A program made the position numbers and the translations under genes. Below the pieces are notes generated by a model. It did no database searches, was not told where the DNA came from, and saw only the letters and a list, made by a program, of their open reading frames with translations. From NCBI GenBank assembly GCA_028277515.1, contig JANQGC010000107.1, positions 1-17,515 of the forward strand: 17,515 nucleotides of DNA, given 5' to 3'. This document shows positions 6,625 to 13,712 of this stretch, in pieces (position 1 is the stretch's first letter; every line of letters starts with the position of its first letter). The stretch comes from Anaerolineae bacterium. GTDB taxonomy: Bacteria > Chloroflexota > Anaerolineae > Promineifilales > Promineifilaceae.

Positions 6625-9288
6625 TTAAATAAGGCCGAGTTCCTGCGCCTTGGCAACGGCCGCCGTGCGGTTGCTCACATCTAATTTTTTATTGATTCGT
6701 TTAAGATGTGCTTTAACCGTGTTGAGAGAGATGTGCAGTTCCTGGGCGGCCTGCTTATTCGTTACCCCAACAGCTACCAGGGCCAACAGTTCACGCTCTC
6801 TTTCGCTGAGCGGTTGAGTCTGGGAGATATTTATTCCGGCGATCATCTTGTTTTTTTCAAAGCTACCTATTAAGACGCGCATCTGGTCGGTTAAACCACC
6901 CCTTTTATGCGCTTCCTCCAGAATAGACTGCAAGGGACGTCCGACGATCAGAAATGCGAATTGATACAGATCATCGCCACAATTATTAATCGCTTCTTGC
7001 AATGTTTCCAGGGCCAGGTCCAACTCACCTTGCAAGGTGAGCGCACCACAAAGTAACGCTTCAACTTCAACTAAAAACCGGGGTTGGTGAAGCTGGCGAA
7101 TGGCTGCTTGCAACCCCTTTAGCACAGGTATCGCCTCGCCGGCGCCCGTTTTCCCGCGAGAAAGCTGCAATAAAGACCATATGAGATATTCCAGCCTTTG
7201 AGAATACAGGGAGGAGGATTCCGTTGGTGTTAATCTGACATTGGATAGCCAGTGGTCGACCTCGTTAATGTGACCTTTTTCCAACGCCATCAGAGCCTGG
7301 TAAGCTGCTCGCATTGGATTCCGATTAAATTCCGGGTGAGATCGCCAAAATGTTTCAATTGTCTCAAATTGAGCCAGGACATTGTTTGAATTCGCGGTTA
7401 GTTTACTCAACCAAAACAAGCCGTATAAGGCATTCACCTGGGAGGCTAACCGCCCTAATTGCCGGCCGAATGTCAACGCCAACGAAAAATGTCGTTCTGC
7501 CGCTTGCAAGTGATTAACGTTTAGATGAATATCACCTAACATGTTGTAGACGGTCGCCAACCAGAACATTCGCATGGGACTTTCCTGGCCACGTTTTAAC
7601 AGCGCCTGGCTGGTGTCCAATGCCCCTTGAAATTTACACTGAGAGAGTAGAAAGTTGACCATGTTGAAGCCAACGAGTAATTCAAGGTAATCACTGCCAC
7701 CCTGCCGGCTCTTATTTATGGCCTCGTACAATCTTCGTTCGGCAAGATCGATGTTCCCTTCATGACGAGCCGTATAACTTGAGGCAACAAGCGCGACAGC
7801 CCGCCATTGAGGATGGCCGGCCTCAATGTCTGCCAGGGCTTGTTCAACCAATGAAACTTTCCGGAAAGGATGAGATTGGTGTGGTTGGGAAAGCAGAATT
7901 GAAAAAACGATAAACAGGGCATGCGTATCAGACGTCCCGGCGTTTTTCTCAGCGATTTCCAGCCAACGCCCGGACTGTTTAAATTTACCATCAAAGGAAA
8001 GGACCCAGGCGTAAATGAGGCAGAGCTGTATCTGCTGCCGGATGAACTGCTCTGGAAGGTGGCTAAACCAATAACGCAAAGTCGCGAAATCACCACGCTG
8101 CCAGGCATCCAAAGCCACTTCTTGAATCAACTCTGCCGCTGCCGCATGATTCCCCGCAGCCAAATAATGGCGGATGGCCTGGGTTTTGAAGTTGTGCTGC
8201 TTAAACCAGCCAGCCGCCCGGCCATGAGCCTCTGCCAATTGGCTTTGATGCGATGTGTGCTTTAACTGGGTTTGCAGAAATTCGCGCAGCAAAGGATGAA
8301 AACGGAACCATTCATTTTTGTTATCCAAGGGGAGCAAAAACAAATTGCGACGAACAGTGGATCTTAGTAGCTGCTGGCAAACGGCCGTTGTATATGGTCT
8401 ACCTAACACGGCAGCGCAGCAACCGGCCGATAATTCAGCTAATATTGACGTCCTCAGCAAAAACTCGCGCTGCTGCTCTGGCGCTTGTTGCAGCACTTCC
8501 GCGGCCAGGTAATCCATCATATGGGGATGAGTGCCAGAGAAATCGTCAAATAAACCCGCTTCTGTACCCTGGTTTAAAGAGAGCGCCGCCAACTGCAAAG
8601 CGGCCACCCAACCTTCGGTCTGCGTATAAAGTTGCTGCAAAGTAGGTTGATCGAGATCCAAATCCATGACCCGGCATATGAAGTCTTGACTTTCCGCCTG
8701 GGAAAACCGCAGATCGGCCGTTCCTATTTCCGAAATCTCACCATGCGCCCGCAGGCGAGCCAACTCTCCCGGCAAAGCATGCCGTGACACAATGACTAGG
8801 TGTAATGTTGGCGGTGGATGAAGCAGCAATCGCCGGCTGAAAGACCAAATGGGCTCGCTTGCTAAATATTGAAAATCATCAAGGACAAGAATCAAAGAGC
8901 CTTGGAGATTGGTGATATCGCTCAATAGATGCGTCATCACCAACTCAGGTGCAACTTGCTGTGGGTTTTGCAGGATAGCCAGCGTCCGGCAACCTACATC
9001 GGCCGTGCCGGCCACATCAACCTGGCGCAGCGTGGCAATCAAATGGGTTAGAAAGCGTGCCGGATCGTTGTCCTCTTCATCCAGGGTCAGCCAGGCAGAC
9101 GGCCGATCCACCTGGTCGAGCCAGGTCGAGACAAGGGACGTTTTGCCATATCCGGCGGGTGCCGAAACCCATTGGATATGCTTTTGCATGCCCTTGTTTA
9201 GCTTATCTATTAGTTTTAGCCGTGGAACGAGCCGCGGCAAATGGGGCGGCCTTTGCAGCTTTGTTGCTAATAAAGGCGTCGCGATCAT
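6625..9288 (-). CDS. MalT-type ATP-dependent LuxR family transcriptional regulator
   Basis: This 887-residue signal-integrating activator has an N-terminal STAND-type NTPase with P-loop APAGYGKTS (Lys49) and a Walker B-like LILVLDDFQYL. A winged-helix and helical region leads into TPR-like repeats at about residues 400-800 (many Ala/Leu-rich helix pairs such as LNVNHLQAAERHFSLALTFG). A LuxR helix-turn-helix at about 825-887 (LSERERELLALV, NKQAAQELHISLNTVKAHL) completes it. The length is close to that of E. coli MalT (about 900). The family binds an inducer through the repeats and ATP through the NTPase. The inducer and targets are unknown. There is no Shine-Dalgarno; an extended -10 ends 7 nt before the ATG, suggesting a leaderless mRNA. 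Stand-alone regulators of this type are common in Chloroflexota. Confidence 0.9.
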   Translation of the reverse strand: MIATPLLATKLQRPPHLPRLVPRLKLIDKLNKGMQKHIQWVSAPAGYGKTSLVSTWLDQVDRPSAWLTLDEEDNDPARFLTHLIATLRQVDVAGTADVGCRTLAILQNPQQVAPELVMTHLLSDITNLQGSLILVLDDFQYLASEPIWSFSRRLLLHPPPTLHLVIVSRHALPGELARLRAHGEISEIGTADLRFSQAESQDFICRVMDLDLDQPTLQQLYTQTEGWVAALQLAALSLNQGTEAGLFDDFSGTHPHMMDYLAAEVLQQAPEQQREFLLRTSILAELSAGCCAAVLGRPYTTAVCQQLLRSTVRRNLFLLPLDNKNEWFRFHPLLREFLQTQLKHTSHQSQLAEAHGRAAGWFKQHNFKTQAIRHYLAAGNHAAAAELIQEVALDAWQRGDFATLRYWFSHLPEQFIRQQIQLCLIYAWVLSFDGKFKQSGRWLEIAEKNAGTSDTHALFIVFSILLSQPHQSHPFRKVSLVEQALADIEAGHPQWRAVALVASSYTARHEGNIDLAERRLYEAINKSRQGGSDYLELLVGFNMVNFLLSQCKFQGALDTSQALLKRGQESPMRMFWLATVYNMLGDIHLNVNHLQAAERHFSLALTFGRQLGRLASQVNALYGLFWLSKLTANSNNVLAQFETIETFWRSHPEFNRNPMRAAYQALMALEKGHINEVDHWLSNVRLTPTESSSLYSQRLEYLIWSLLQLSRGKTGAGEAIPVLKGLQAAIRQLHQPRFLVEVEALLCGALTLQGELDLALETLQEAINNCGDDLYQFAFLIVGRPLQSILEEAHKRGGLTDQMRVLIGSFEKNKMIAGINISQTQPLSERERELLALVAVGVTNKQAAQELHISLNTVKAHLKRINKKLDVSNRTAAVAKAQELGLI

Positions 9289-9294
9289 ATCGTC

Positions 9295-9303
9295 ATTATA
9301 ACA
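9295..9303 (-). promoter_or_regulatory. Extended -10 promoter of the MalT-like gene (leaderless)
   Basis: On the minus strand the sequence reads TGT-TATAAT, a perfect extended -10 (TGnTATAAT). The TATAAT ends at 9295, so transcription would start at about 9288, which is the ATG itself. No -35 of quality is present, as expected for extended -10 promoters. The site overlaps the gap after the upstream membrane-protein gene. Confidence 0.55.
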
Positions 9304-9309
9304 CAGCGG

Positions 9310-9687
9310 TTACTCTCCTACGTCAGGCTCATTGGGAGCCAGGCCGGAGAACTCCTCCGCTTCATGTGTTTGTGTTATTGAGGATGGCGGGTTTAATTTT
9401 TCAGGAGCCTTCTCGACCGGTAGGGGCGCCATTCTTTCCAATCTTCCCAACTGCTCAGCAAGCTGCCTCAACTCCTTATCCTCAATTCTGCCAACCGATT
9501 GTCCCACCTTGTACAAATCCTTTTCCATTTTTTCGGAAGCTCTGCGCACGCGCTTTAACTCTCCATACTGGAAAAAAATCATGAGCGGGGCAAGAATATA
9601 TAATATGCTTAGTATGACAGCTACACAGGCAAAGAGCAGACCGACAATACTTCCCCCAGCAAGGATTAAATTCAATAAATCTTCCAT
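9310..9687 (-). CDS. Small membrane protein with cytoplasmic coiled coil
   Basis: This 125-residue protein has one or two hydrophobic helices at about residues 5-40. An amphipathic, charged segment rich in Arg, Glu and Lys (about 42-88, with leucines spaced in heptad fashion, for example IEDKELRQLAEQLGRLERM) is likely a coiled coil. The tail is Pro/Glu-rich and disordered. I recognise no family. The start is supported by AGGAG about 5 nt upstream, and a promoter with TTGACC and TATAAT 18 bp apart lies further up. It is 21 nt upstream of the MalT-like gene on the same strand, so read-through transcription is possible, but that gene has its own promoter. Its proximity suggests no specific function. 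Confidence 0.65.
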   Translation of the reverse strand: MEDLLNLILAGGSIVGLLFACVAVILSILYILAPLMIFFQYGELKRVRRASEKMEKDLYKVGQSVGRIEDKELRQLAEQLGRLERMAPLPVEKAPEKLNPPSSITQTHEAEEFSGLAPNEPDVGE

Positions 9688-9738
9688 TTGTTACTCCTTT
9701 TTGAAAACAAGCGTCAAGAAACCAAAACTCTTCACTAG

Positions 9739-9768
9739 ATTATAAACCTTTCTTATTGACAGGGTCAA
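9739..9768 (-). promoter_or_regulatory. Promoter of the small membrane protein gene, with inverted repeat on the -35
   Basis: On the minus strand, TTGACC (9768-9763) and TATAAT (9744-9739) are 18 bp apart and would start transcription about 45 nt before the ATG at 9687. The -35 overlaps an inverted repeat TTGAC-AGG-GTCAA (9756-9768), a possible operator shared with the divergent histidine kinase promoter. Confidence 0.55.
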
Positions 9769-9786
9769 AGGATGTTAGAGTGGCAG

Positions 9787-9816
9787 TTGACACGGCATAA
9801 TTGAAAGGTGTATGAT
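9787..9816 (+). promoter_or_regulatory. Promoter of the histidine kinase operon (leaderless)
   Basis: A consensus TTGACA (9787-9792) is followed after 18 bp by TATGAT (9811-9816). Initiation 7 nt later falls on the ATG at 9823. It is the best -35/-10 pair in the window. Confidence 0.6.
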
Positions 9817-9822
9817 CCGTTC

Positions 9823-10530
9823 ATGAAGCGGGAGTTGATTGAACAGGGGCAGGAAAAACAAGTTACAAGCCGAATTCTAGCAGTAACTGAGGAAGAACTC
9901 AGGCGGTTGATTTTAGATCTGCACGACGGTCCAGTACAGCAATTATTTGCCGCCCAATCTCAGATCAGCGCCATTCAAACCCGTTCCCTTCGTGGAGAAG
10001 CAGTCCCACTGCCGGATTATCAACTGACGTTGCAGCGGGTTGCCCTCCTTCTTGAAGCCTCCTTGACGGAAATTCGCCAATTTTTAGGCACTTTTCGACC
10101 TCCGGACTTTGCCGGCCAGGATTTGGTGGATATTTTGCAAGGATTGTTTCTGCATCATGAGATGAGTACGGGCACCGTGGTCCAATTTACAGCCACAGGA
10201 AAAACGGACGTATCTCCTCCCCTTGCCGTAAAAATCACTCTTTACCGTATCTGCCAGGAAGCCCTTGCCAACAGCCACCGCCATGCCCAGGCACAAGAAG
10301 TCGAAATTGATTTACACATTAACAGCGATTGGATTACCCTTCATGTGTCCGATAATGGCATTGGCTTTCAGCCTCCTCCCTTACAAGGTCCTGAGGCAAC
10401 CGAGCGGGCCGAACATATCGGTCTGCGTGGTATGCGTGACCGTGTTGACCTGGTCAATGGCCAGTTTCAATTGCAAAGCGCGCCCGGAAAAGGGACGCGT
10501 ATCCAGGTAAAGGTGCCTATCCATGTGTGA
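9823..10530 (+). CDS. Soluble NarL-type sensor histidine kinase
   Basis: This 235-residue protein lacks any transmembrane or recognisable sensor domain. The dimerisation/phosphoacceptor helix (HisKA_3 type) has its His at residue 34 in LDLHDGPVQQLF. The HATPase domain shows an N-box (YRICQEALANSHRHA), a G1 box (VSDNGIGF) and a G2 region (GLRGMRDRVDLVNG, then GKGTRI). It should autophosphorylate and pass phosphate to the response regulator that overlaps its end. Input must come through the short N-terminus or a partner protein. I chose ATG 9823, because an in-frame GTG at 9808 lies within the promoter spacer/-10 and could not be in the mRNA. No Shine-Dalgarno is seen, consistent with a leaderless transcript. 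It lies upstream of the RuBisCO cluster on the same strand. Confidence 0.88.
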   Translation: MKRELIEQGQEKQVTSRILAVTEEELRRLILDLHDGPVQQLFAAQSQISAIQTRSLRGEAVPLPDYQLTLQRVALLLEASLTEIRQFLGTFRPPDFAGQDLVDILQGLFLHHEMSTGTVVQFTATGKTDVSPPLAVKITLYRICQEALANSHRHAQAQEVEIDLHINSDWITLHVSDNGIGFQPPPLQGPEATERAEHIGLRGMRDRVDLVNGQFQLQSAPGKGTRIQVKVPIHV

Positions 10531-11149
10531 ATCCATCTCTGTGATAATCGCTGACAATCATGCGCTTGTACTGGAAGGATTGCGCAGTCTTTTCTCCGCT
10601 GAGGAGGACATTTACGTTATCGCCACCGCCAGTGATGGCGAGCGATTAGTTGATGCCGTGCAGCGTTTTCATCCGGATGTTGTCATTACTGACCTAAAAA
10701 TGGAGTTCATGGATGGCCTTACCTGCCTGGGCCAAATTCGCCGGAAAAGCCCCCAGACCCGTGTGCTGATCTTGACCGCTTACACGGATGGGCAAACCAT
10801 GCGCTCGGTCTTACAAGCGGGTGCTGATGGGCTGCTTCTCAAAACCGATTCGCCCAATCAGGCGGCAATTGCCGTGCGCCAGGTGATGGCGGGTCAGCTC
10901 GTATTCCCCTCGACTGTTCGCCGCTGGCTGACCCAGGAAGCGCCTCCCTCTCCGACCCCCCTTTCAGAACGGGAATTAGAAGTATTGCAGCTTGTCTCTG
11001 AAGGGTTAACCAATGCGGAAGTTGCTAAAAGTCTGCATGTGAGTGTCAATACGGTTAAATTTCACCTGCAAAATATTTACCAGCGCCTGCATATCTCAAA
11101 TCGAACTGAGGCCAGCCGCTGGTACCTGGATCGCCAACGACAAGCGTGA
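10523..11149 (+). CDS. NarL/FixJ family response regulator
   Basis: This 208-residue protein overlaps the kinase stop codon by 8 nt (ATGTGTGA), so translation is coupled. The receiver domain (residues 1-120) has the acidic pocket Asp11, phosphoacceptor Asp57 (VVITDLKM), Thr85 and Lys107 (LLLKTDS), all in place. A short linker rich in Pro (SPTPLSERE) leads to a LuxR-type HTH at about 145-205 (ELEVLQLVSEGLTNAEVAKS, VNTVKFHLQNIY). It should bind DNA as a phosphorylated dimer. The nearest downstream promoter is that of the RuBisCO gene, preceded by an 18-bp near-palindrome, so that is the first target to consider. This is inferred from position only. Confidence 0.9.
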   Translation: MCESISVIIADNHALVLEGLRSLFSAEEDIYVIATASDGERLVDAVQRFHPDVVITDLKMEFMDGLTCLGQIRRKSPQTRVLILTAYTDGQTMRSVLQAGADGLLLKTDSPNQAAIAVRQVMAGQLVFPSTVRRWLTQEAPPSPTPLSERELEVLQLVSEGLTNAEVAKSLHVSVNTVKFHLQNIYQRLHISNRTEASRWYLDRQRQA

Positions 11150-11167
11150 CCTACCCGATCAGGTAGG
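11150..11167. promoter_or_regulatory. 18-bp near-palindrome upstream of the RuBisCO gene
   Basis: CCTACC-CGATCA-GGTAGG has perfect 6-bp arms and, apart from one mismatched pair at positions 7 and 12, is symmetrical throughout. It directly follows the response-regulator stop codon and lies about 65 bp upstream of the RuBisCO -10. There is no T-run after it, so it is a poor terminator; an operator for the adjacent LuxR-type regulator is the preferred reading. Confidence 0.45.
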
Positions 11168-11229
11168 CAAACCCATCCCTTTGATTTTTCAAAATCTATC
11201 CTTTCGACCATTCTAAATCTTTCATTTCT

Positions 11230-11238
11230 TGATATAAT
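11230..11238 (+). promoter_or_regulatory. Extended -10 promoter of the RuBisCO operon
   Basis: TGATATAAT is a perfect TGnTATAAT box. A start at about 11245 gives a leader of about 44 nt. No convincing -35 lies upstream. The leader holds two Shine-Dalgarno-like sites, GAGGAG at 11262-11267 and AGGAG at 11277-11281. Only the second has a start codon at usable distance (GTG, 7 nt). Confidence 0.5.
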
Positions 11239-11288
11239 TTGATTGTTAAATAATTCACAAAGAGGAGCTTAGTAAAAGGAGTTTAAAA

Positions 11289-12674
11289 GTGAGCGAAATT
11301 ATTGCCCCAAACAAGTTAGAGCAACCACCATCAGCCGAGTTGAGCGAAATATATGTCGCCGGCGTTCGTACTTACGCCAGCGGCTATTATGATCCGGATT
11401 ATGTGCCGGCAGAAACTGACCTGCTTTGCGCATTTCGTATCACGCCTAAAGCGCCAACCGATATGGTGGAGGCGGCGGCCGCCGTCGCCGCAGAATCATC
11501 GACCGGCACGTGGACGGAGGTTTGGTCAAACCAGCTTACCGACCTGGAATTTTACAAGGCACGTGTTTATGATATTCAAGGGGATATAGCCTTTATTGCT
11601 TATCCGATGGATCTCTTTGAAGAAAATAGCGTCGTTAATATCATGTCATCCATTGTCGGCAATGTCTTTGGTATGAAGGCGGTGTCTGCTCTGCGGCTGG
11701 AAGATATGCGTATCCCCACCGCATTGGTAAAAACATTTCCTGGTCCGCATGTGGGCATCTATGATGAGCGCGTATGGGCGGATAAATGGGAACGGCCGTT
11801 ACTTGGCGGCACCGTCAAACCTAAACTTGGCCTCTCACCAAAGGCTTACTCCACCATCATTTTTGAATGTCTCACGGGGGGTCTCGATACAACCAAAGAT
11901 GACGAAAATATGAACAGCCAGCCTTTCAGTCGCTGGCGGGACCGCTTTCGCTACGCCCAGGAAGCCGTCGAGGAAGCCATTGTTAGGACCGGTGAATACA
12001 AAGGGCACTGGCACAACGTCACCGCCGGTTCGACATTGGAGAGCTTGAAGCGGATGGATTTCGTGAAGGCGCATGGCGCCGACATGTGCATGTTCGATTT
12101 TATCACCTCCGGATTTGCGGCATCGGCCGATGTGTTCGCCCATGCCCGTGAACTCGATATGATCGTTCATTGCCACCGGGCCATGCATGCCGTCTTCACA
12201 CGCCAACCCAATCATGGCATTCACATGCGCGTTGTTGCCAAATGGTTACGCCTGACTGGAGGCGACCATGTGCATACCGGCACTGTTGTCGGCAAGCTGG
12301 AAGGCTCCTGGCATGAGACCGAGGGCATTATCGATTTGCTGCGCGAGCGATACATCCCCGCCAATATGAGTCGTGGAATCTATTTTGATCAGGATTTTGC
12401 CGGGCTTAAAGATGTATGGCCAGTTGCTTCCGGAGGCATCCATGTCCATCATATTCCCGACCTGTATCGCCTGACCGGTAATGATGCATTCTGGCTATTC
12501 GGGGGCGGCACGCATGGCCATCCCCAGGGTAGTCGCGCCGGCGCCGTGGCCAACCGCGTGGCCACTGAAGCAATCGCCTCTGGTTCAACCCTGCAAGAAG
12601 CAGCCAGGAATTCACCCGAATTACGTGACGCAATAGAACTTTGGGCCGATATTAAATTTGAAGTTCAAAAATAA
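11289..12674 (+). CDS. cbbL: RuBisCO large subunit, form I-like without small subunit (form I' type)
   Basis: It carboxylates or oxygenates RuBP. The GTG start follows AGGAG by 7 nt; 461 aa. Residues corresponding to the spinach active site are present: Glu69, Thr74 and Trp75 (ESSTGTW), Lys177 and Lys179 (TVKPKLGLS), carbamate-accepting Lys203 with Asp205 and Glu206 (TTKDDEN), and His296, Arg297 and His300 (HCHRAMHAV). His329 with loop-6 Lys336 (GDHVHTGTVVGKLEG), the SGG motif (PVASGGIHV) and FGGGT are also intact. The sequence is form I throughout, not form II, III or the RuBisCO-like form IV. Compared with spinach it has about 9 extra N-terminal residues, a deletion of about 7 between Trp75 and Lys177 and a shortened C-terminal tail. 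No rbcS follows; the next gene is phosphoribulokinase. This fits the form I' and related clades reported from Chloroflexota. The exact clade needs a tree. Confidence 0.93.
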   Translation: MSEIIAPNKLEQPPSAELSEIYVAGVRTYASGYYDPDYVPAETDLLCAFRITPKAPTDMVEAAAAVAAESSTGTWTEVWSNQLTDLEFYKARVYDIQGDIAFIAYPMDLFEENSVVNIMSSIVGNVFGMKAVSALRLEDMRIPTALVKTFPGPHVGIYDERVWADKWERPLLGGTVKPKLGLSPKAYSTIIFECLTGGLDTTKDDENMNSQPFSRWRDRFRYAQEAVEEAIVRTGEYKGHWHNVTAGSTLESLKRMDFVKAHGADMCMFDFITSGFAASADVFAHARELDMIVHCHRAMHAVFTRQPNHGIHMRVVAKWLRLTGGDHVHTGTVVGKLEGSWHETEGIIDLLRERYIPANMSRGIYFDQDFAGLKDVWPVASGGIHVHHIPDLYRLTGNDAFWLFGGGTHGHPQGSRAGAVANRVATEAIASGSTLQEAARNSPELRDAIELWADIKFEVQK

Positions 12675-12684
12675 TAATTTGAAT

Positions 12685-12744
12685 ATGCCAACGTTCTGAC
12701 AGCAAACCTGATTAGATTAATGACGAAAAGTATAACGTTGGCAT
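12685..12744. repeat. Perfect 11-bp inverted repeat between RuBisCO and phosphoribulokinase genes
   Basis: ATGCCAACGTT (12685-12695) pairs with AACGTTGGCAT (12734-12744) across 38 nt. It occupies most of the 98-nt gap between the genes. There is no T-run after the second arm. It could be a stabilising or processing stem in the operon mRNA, a partial attenuator, or a pair of operator half-sites; each arm contains the palindrome AACGTT. Confidence 0.6.
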
Positions 12745-12760
12745 TATAAACACTGTCAAA

Positions 12761-12767
12761 AAGGAGG
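12761..12767 (+). promoter_or_regulatory. Strong ribosome binding site of phosphoribulokinase
   Basis: AAGGAGG, 5-6 nt before the ATG, is the closest match to the anti-Shine-Dalgarno in the cluster. It suggests that phosphoribulokinase is translated independently of the RuBisCO gene. Confidence 0.6.
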
Positions 12768-12772
12768 AATTC

Positions 12773-13711
12773 ATGCACCGTCGAGTGGTGATGATAGGTG
12801 TTGCCGGAGATAGCGCCGCCGGCAAAACGACACTGAGTAAAGGGATCGTTCAGGCGTTGGGAGAAGACCAGGTCACGGCCATTTGCTGCGACCATTACCA
12901 TAAATACAACAGGCTCACGCGGAAAAAAAAGGGTGTGAGCGCCATAGCACCGGAGGGCAACTACATCGACATCATGGAACAGCATTTTCGCCTGCTTCGC
13001 GAGGGACAGCCGATCTTGATGCCCATTTATAACCATAATACCGGTGATTTTGATCCGCCCGTCTATGTCAAGCCCCGAAAATACATCATCATTGAAGGGT
13101 TATTGCCATTTCACACGCAGCGAATGCGGCTCAATTTTGACGTCAAGGTGTATCTGAATCCGCCTGAAGAACTGCGCCATGCCTGGAAGGTCCAACGTGA
13201 TACCAGCAAACGTGGATATTCCAGGGAGCAGGTGATGGCCTCATTGCAGAAACGCAAAGGTTTGTCTCCGAAATATATTCATCCGCAGAAAAAAGTGGCC
13301 GACATGATCGTTCGCTTTTATCCACCTGAATCCAATATCCAGGAAACAGGGAGGCATTTAAATGCCCAACTGGTGCTAAAGCCAACGATACCCCATCCGG
13401 ACTTGACCGATGTGCTGCATTATGGTGGCAACAGCCAACATCCATCTTTGCGTCTGGATCTGGCCCGTTATGAAGGCACTCCTGCCGATTTCCTGGAGAT
13501 TTCAGGTGATTTGCTGGAAGAAAAGGCGCATGATCTGATCGGCCTGATCCAGCAGCATATGCCGGCGCACGCTCATTTAAATGAATCAATGTTGGGCCGC
13601 TACCAATCAGGACTGGAAGAGAAGCGCAGTTTGCCGCTTGCTCTTTCGCAATACCTCATCGCTTACCACATGGCCGAAGCTGGATTGACGATCGCAGAGA
13701 TGCATAGTTAA
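12773..13711 (+). CDS. prk: Phosphoribulokinase
   Basis: It phosphorylates ribulose-5-phosphate to ribulose-1,5-bisphosphate with ATP, the step that feeds RuBisCO. The 312 residues resemble the plant/cyanobacterial class: P-loop GVAGDSAAGKTT (Lys18), catalytic Asp40 in CCDHYHKYNR, RKKKGVSAIAPEGNYID, PIYNHNTGDFDPP, IIIEGLLPF (Walker B-like) and VQRDTSKRGYS. In plants, Cys16 of the P-loop and Cys55 form the thioredoxin-controlled disulfide. Here the P-loop position is Ala16, while the second cysteine aligns with Cys38, and no other cysteine beyond Cys38-Cys39 is seen. Classical redox control is therefore absent. The gene follows the RuBisCO gene by 98 nt with a strong Shine-Dalgarno and is one base from the epimerase gene. 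Together with RuBisCO it argues for a CBB cycle, not the archaeal nucleotide pathway. Confidence 0.92.
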   Translation: MHRRVVMIGVAGDSAAGKTTLSKGIVQALGEDQVTAICCDHYHKYNRLTRKKKGVSAIAPEGNYIDIMEQHFRLLREGQPILMPIYNHNTGDFDPPVYVKPRKYIIIEGLLPFHTQRMRLNFDVKVYLNPPEELRHAWKVQRDTSKRGYSREQVMASLQKRKGLSPKYIHPQKKVADMIVRFYPPESNIQETGRHLNAQLVLKPTIPHPDLTDVLHYGGNSQHPSLRLDLARYEGTPADFLEISGDLLEEKAHDLIGLIQQHMPAHAHLNESMLGRYQSGLEEKRSLPLALSQYLIAYHMAEAGLTIAEMHS

Positions 13712-13712
13712 C

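Noticed and set aside
8253..8645. Plus-strand ORFs inside the MalT-like gene
   Set aside because: They have no recognisable domains or ribosome binding sites and lie opposite a full-length, well-conserved regulator.
9808..9822. GTG start for the histidine kinase
   Set aside because: It overlaps the spacer and -10 of the promoter TTGACA-18-TATGAT, so it would not be in the transcript; ATG 9823 matches the expected transcription start.
11150..11167. Rho-independent terminator of the two-component operon
   Set aside because: The stem is short and not followed by a T-run; an operator reading fits better.
11289..12674. RuBisCO-like protein (form IV) or archaeal form III enzyme
   Set aside because: All catalytic and carbamylation residues checked are present, the sequence follows form I closely, and it is paired with phosphoribulokinase.
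12675..12772. A RuBisCO small-subunit gene after the large subunit
   Set aside because: The gap is 98 nt with no usable ORF and is followed immediately by phosphoribulokinase; no rbcS-like sequence was found elsewhere in the window.
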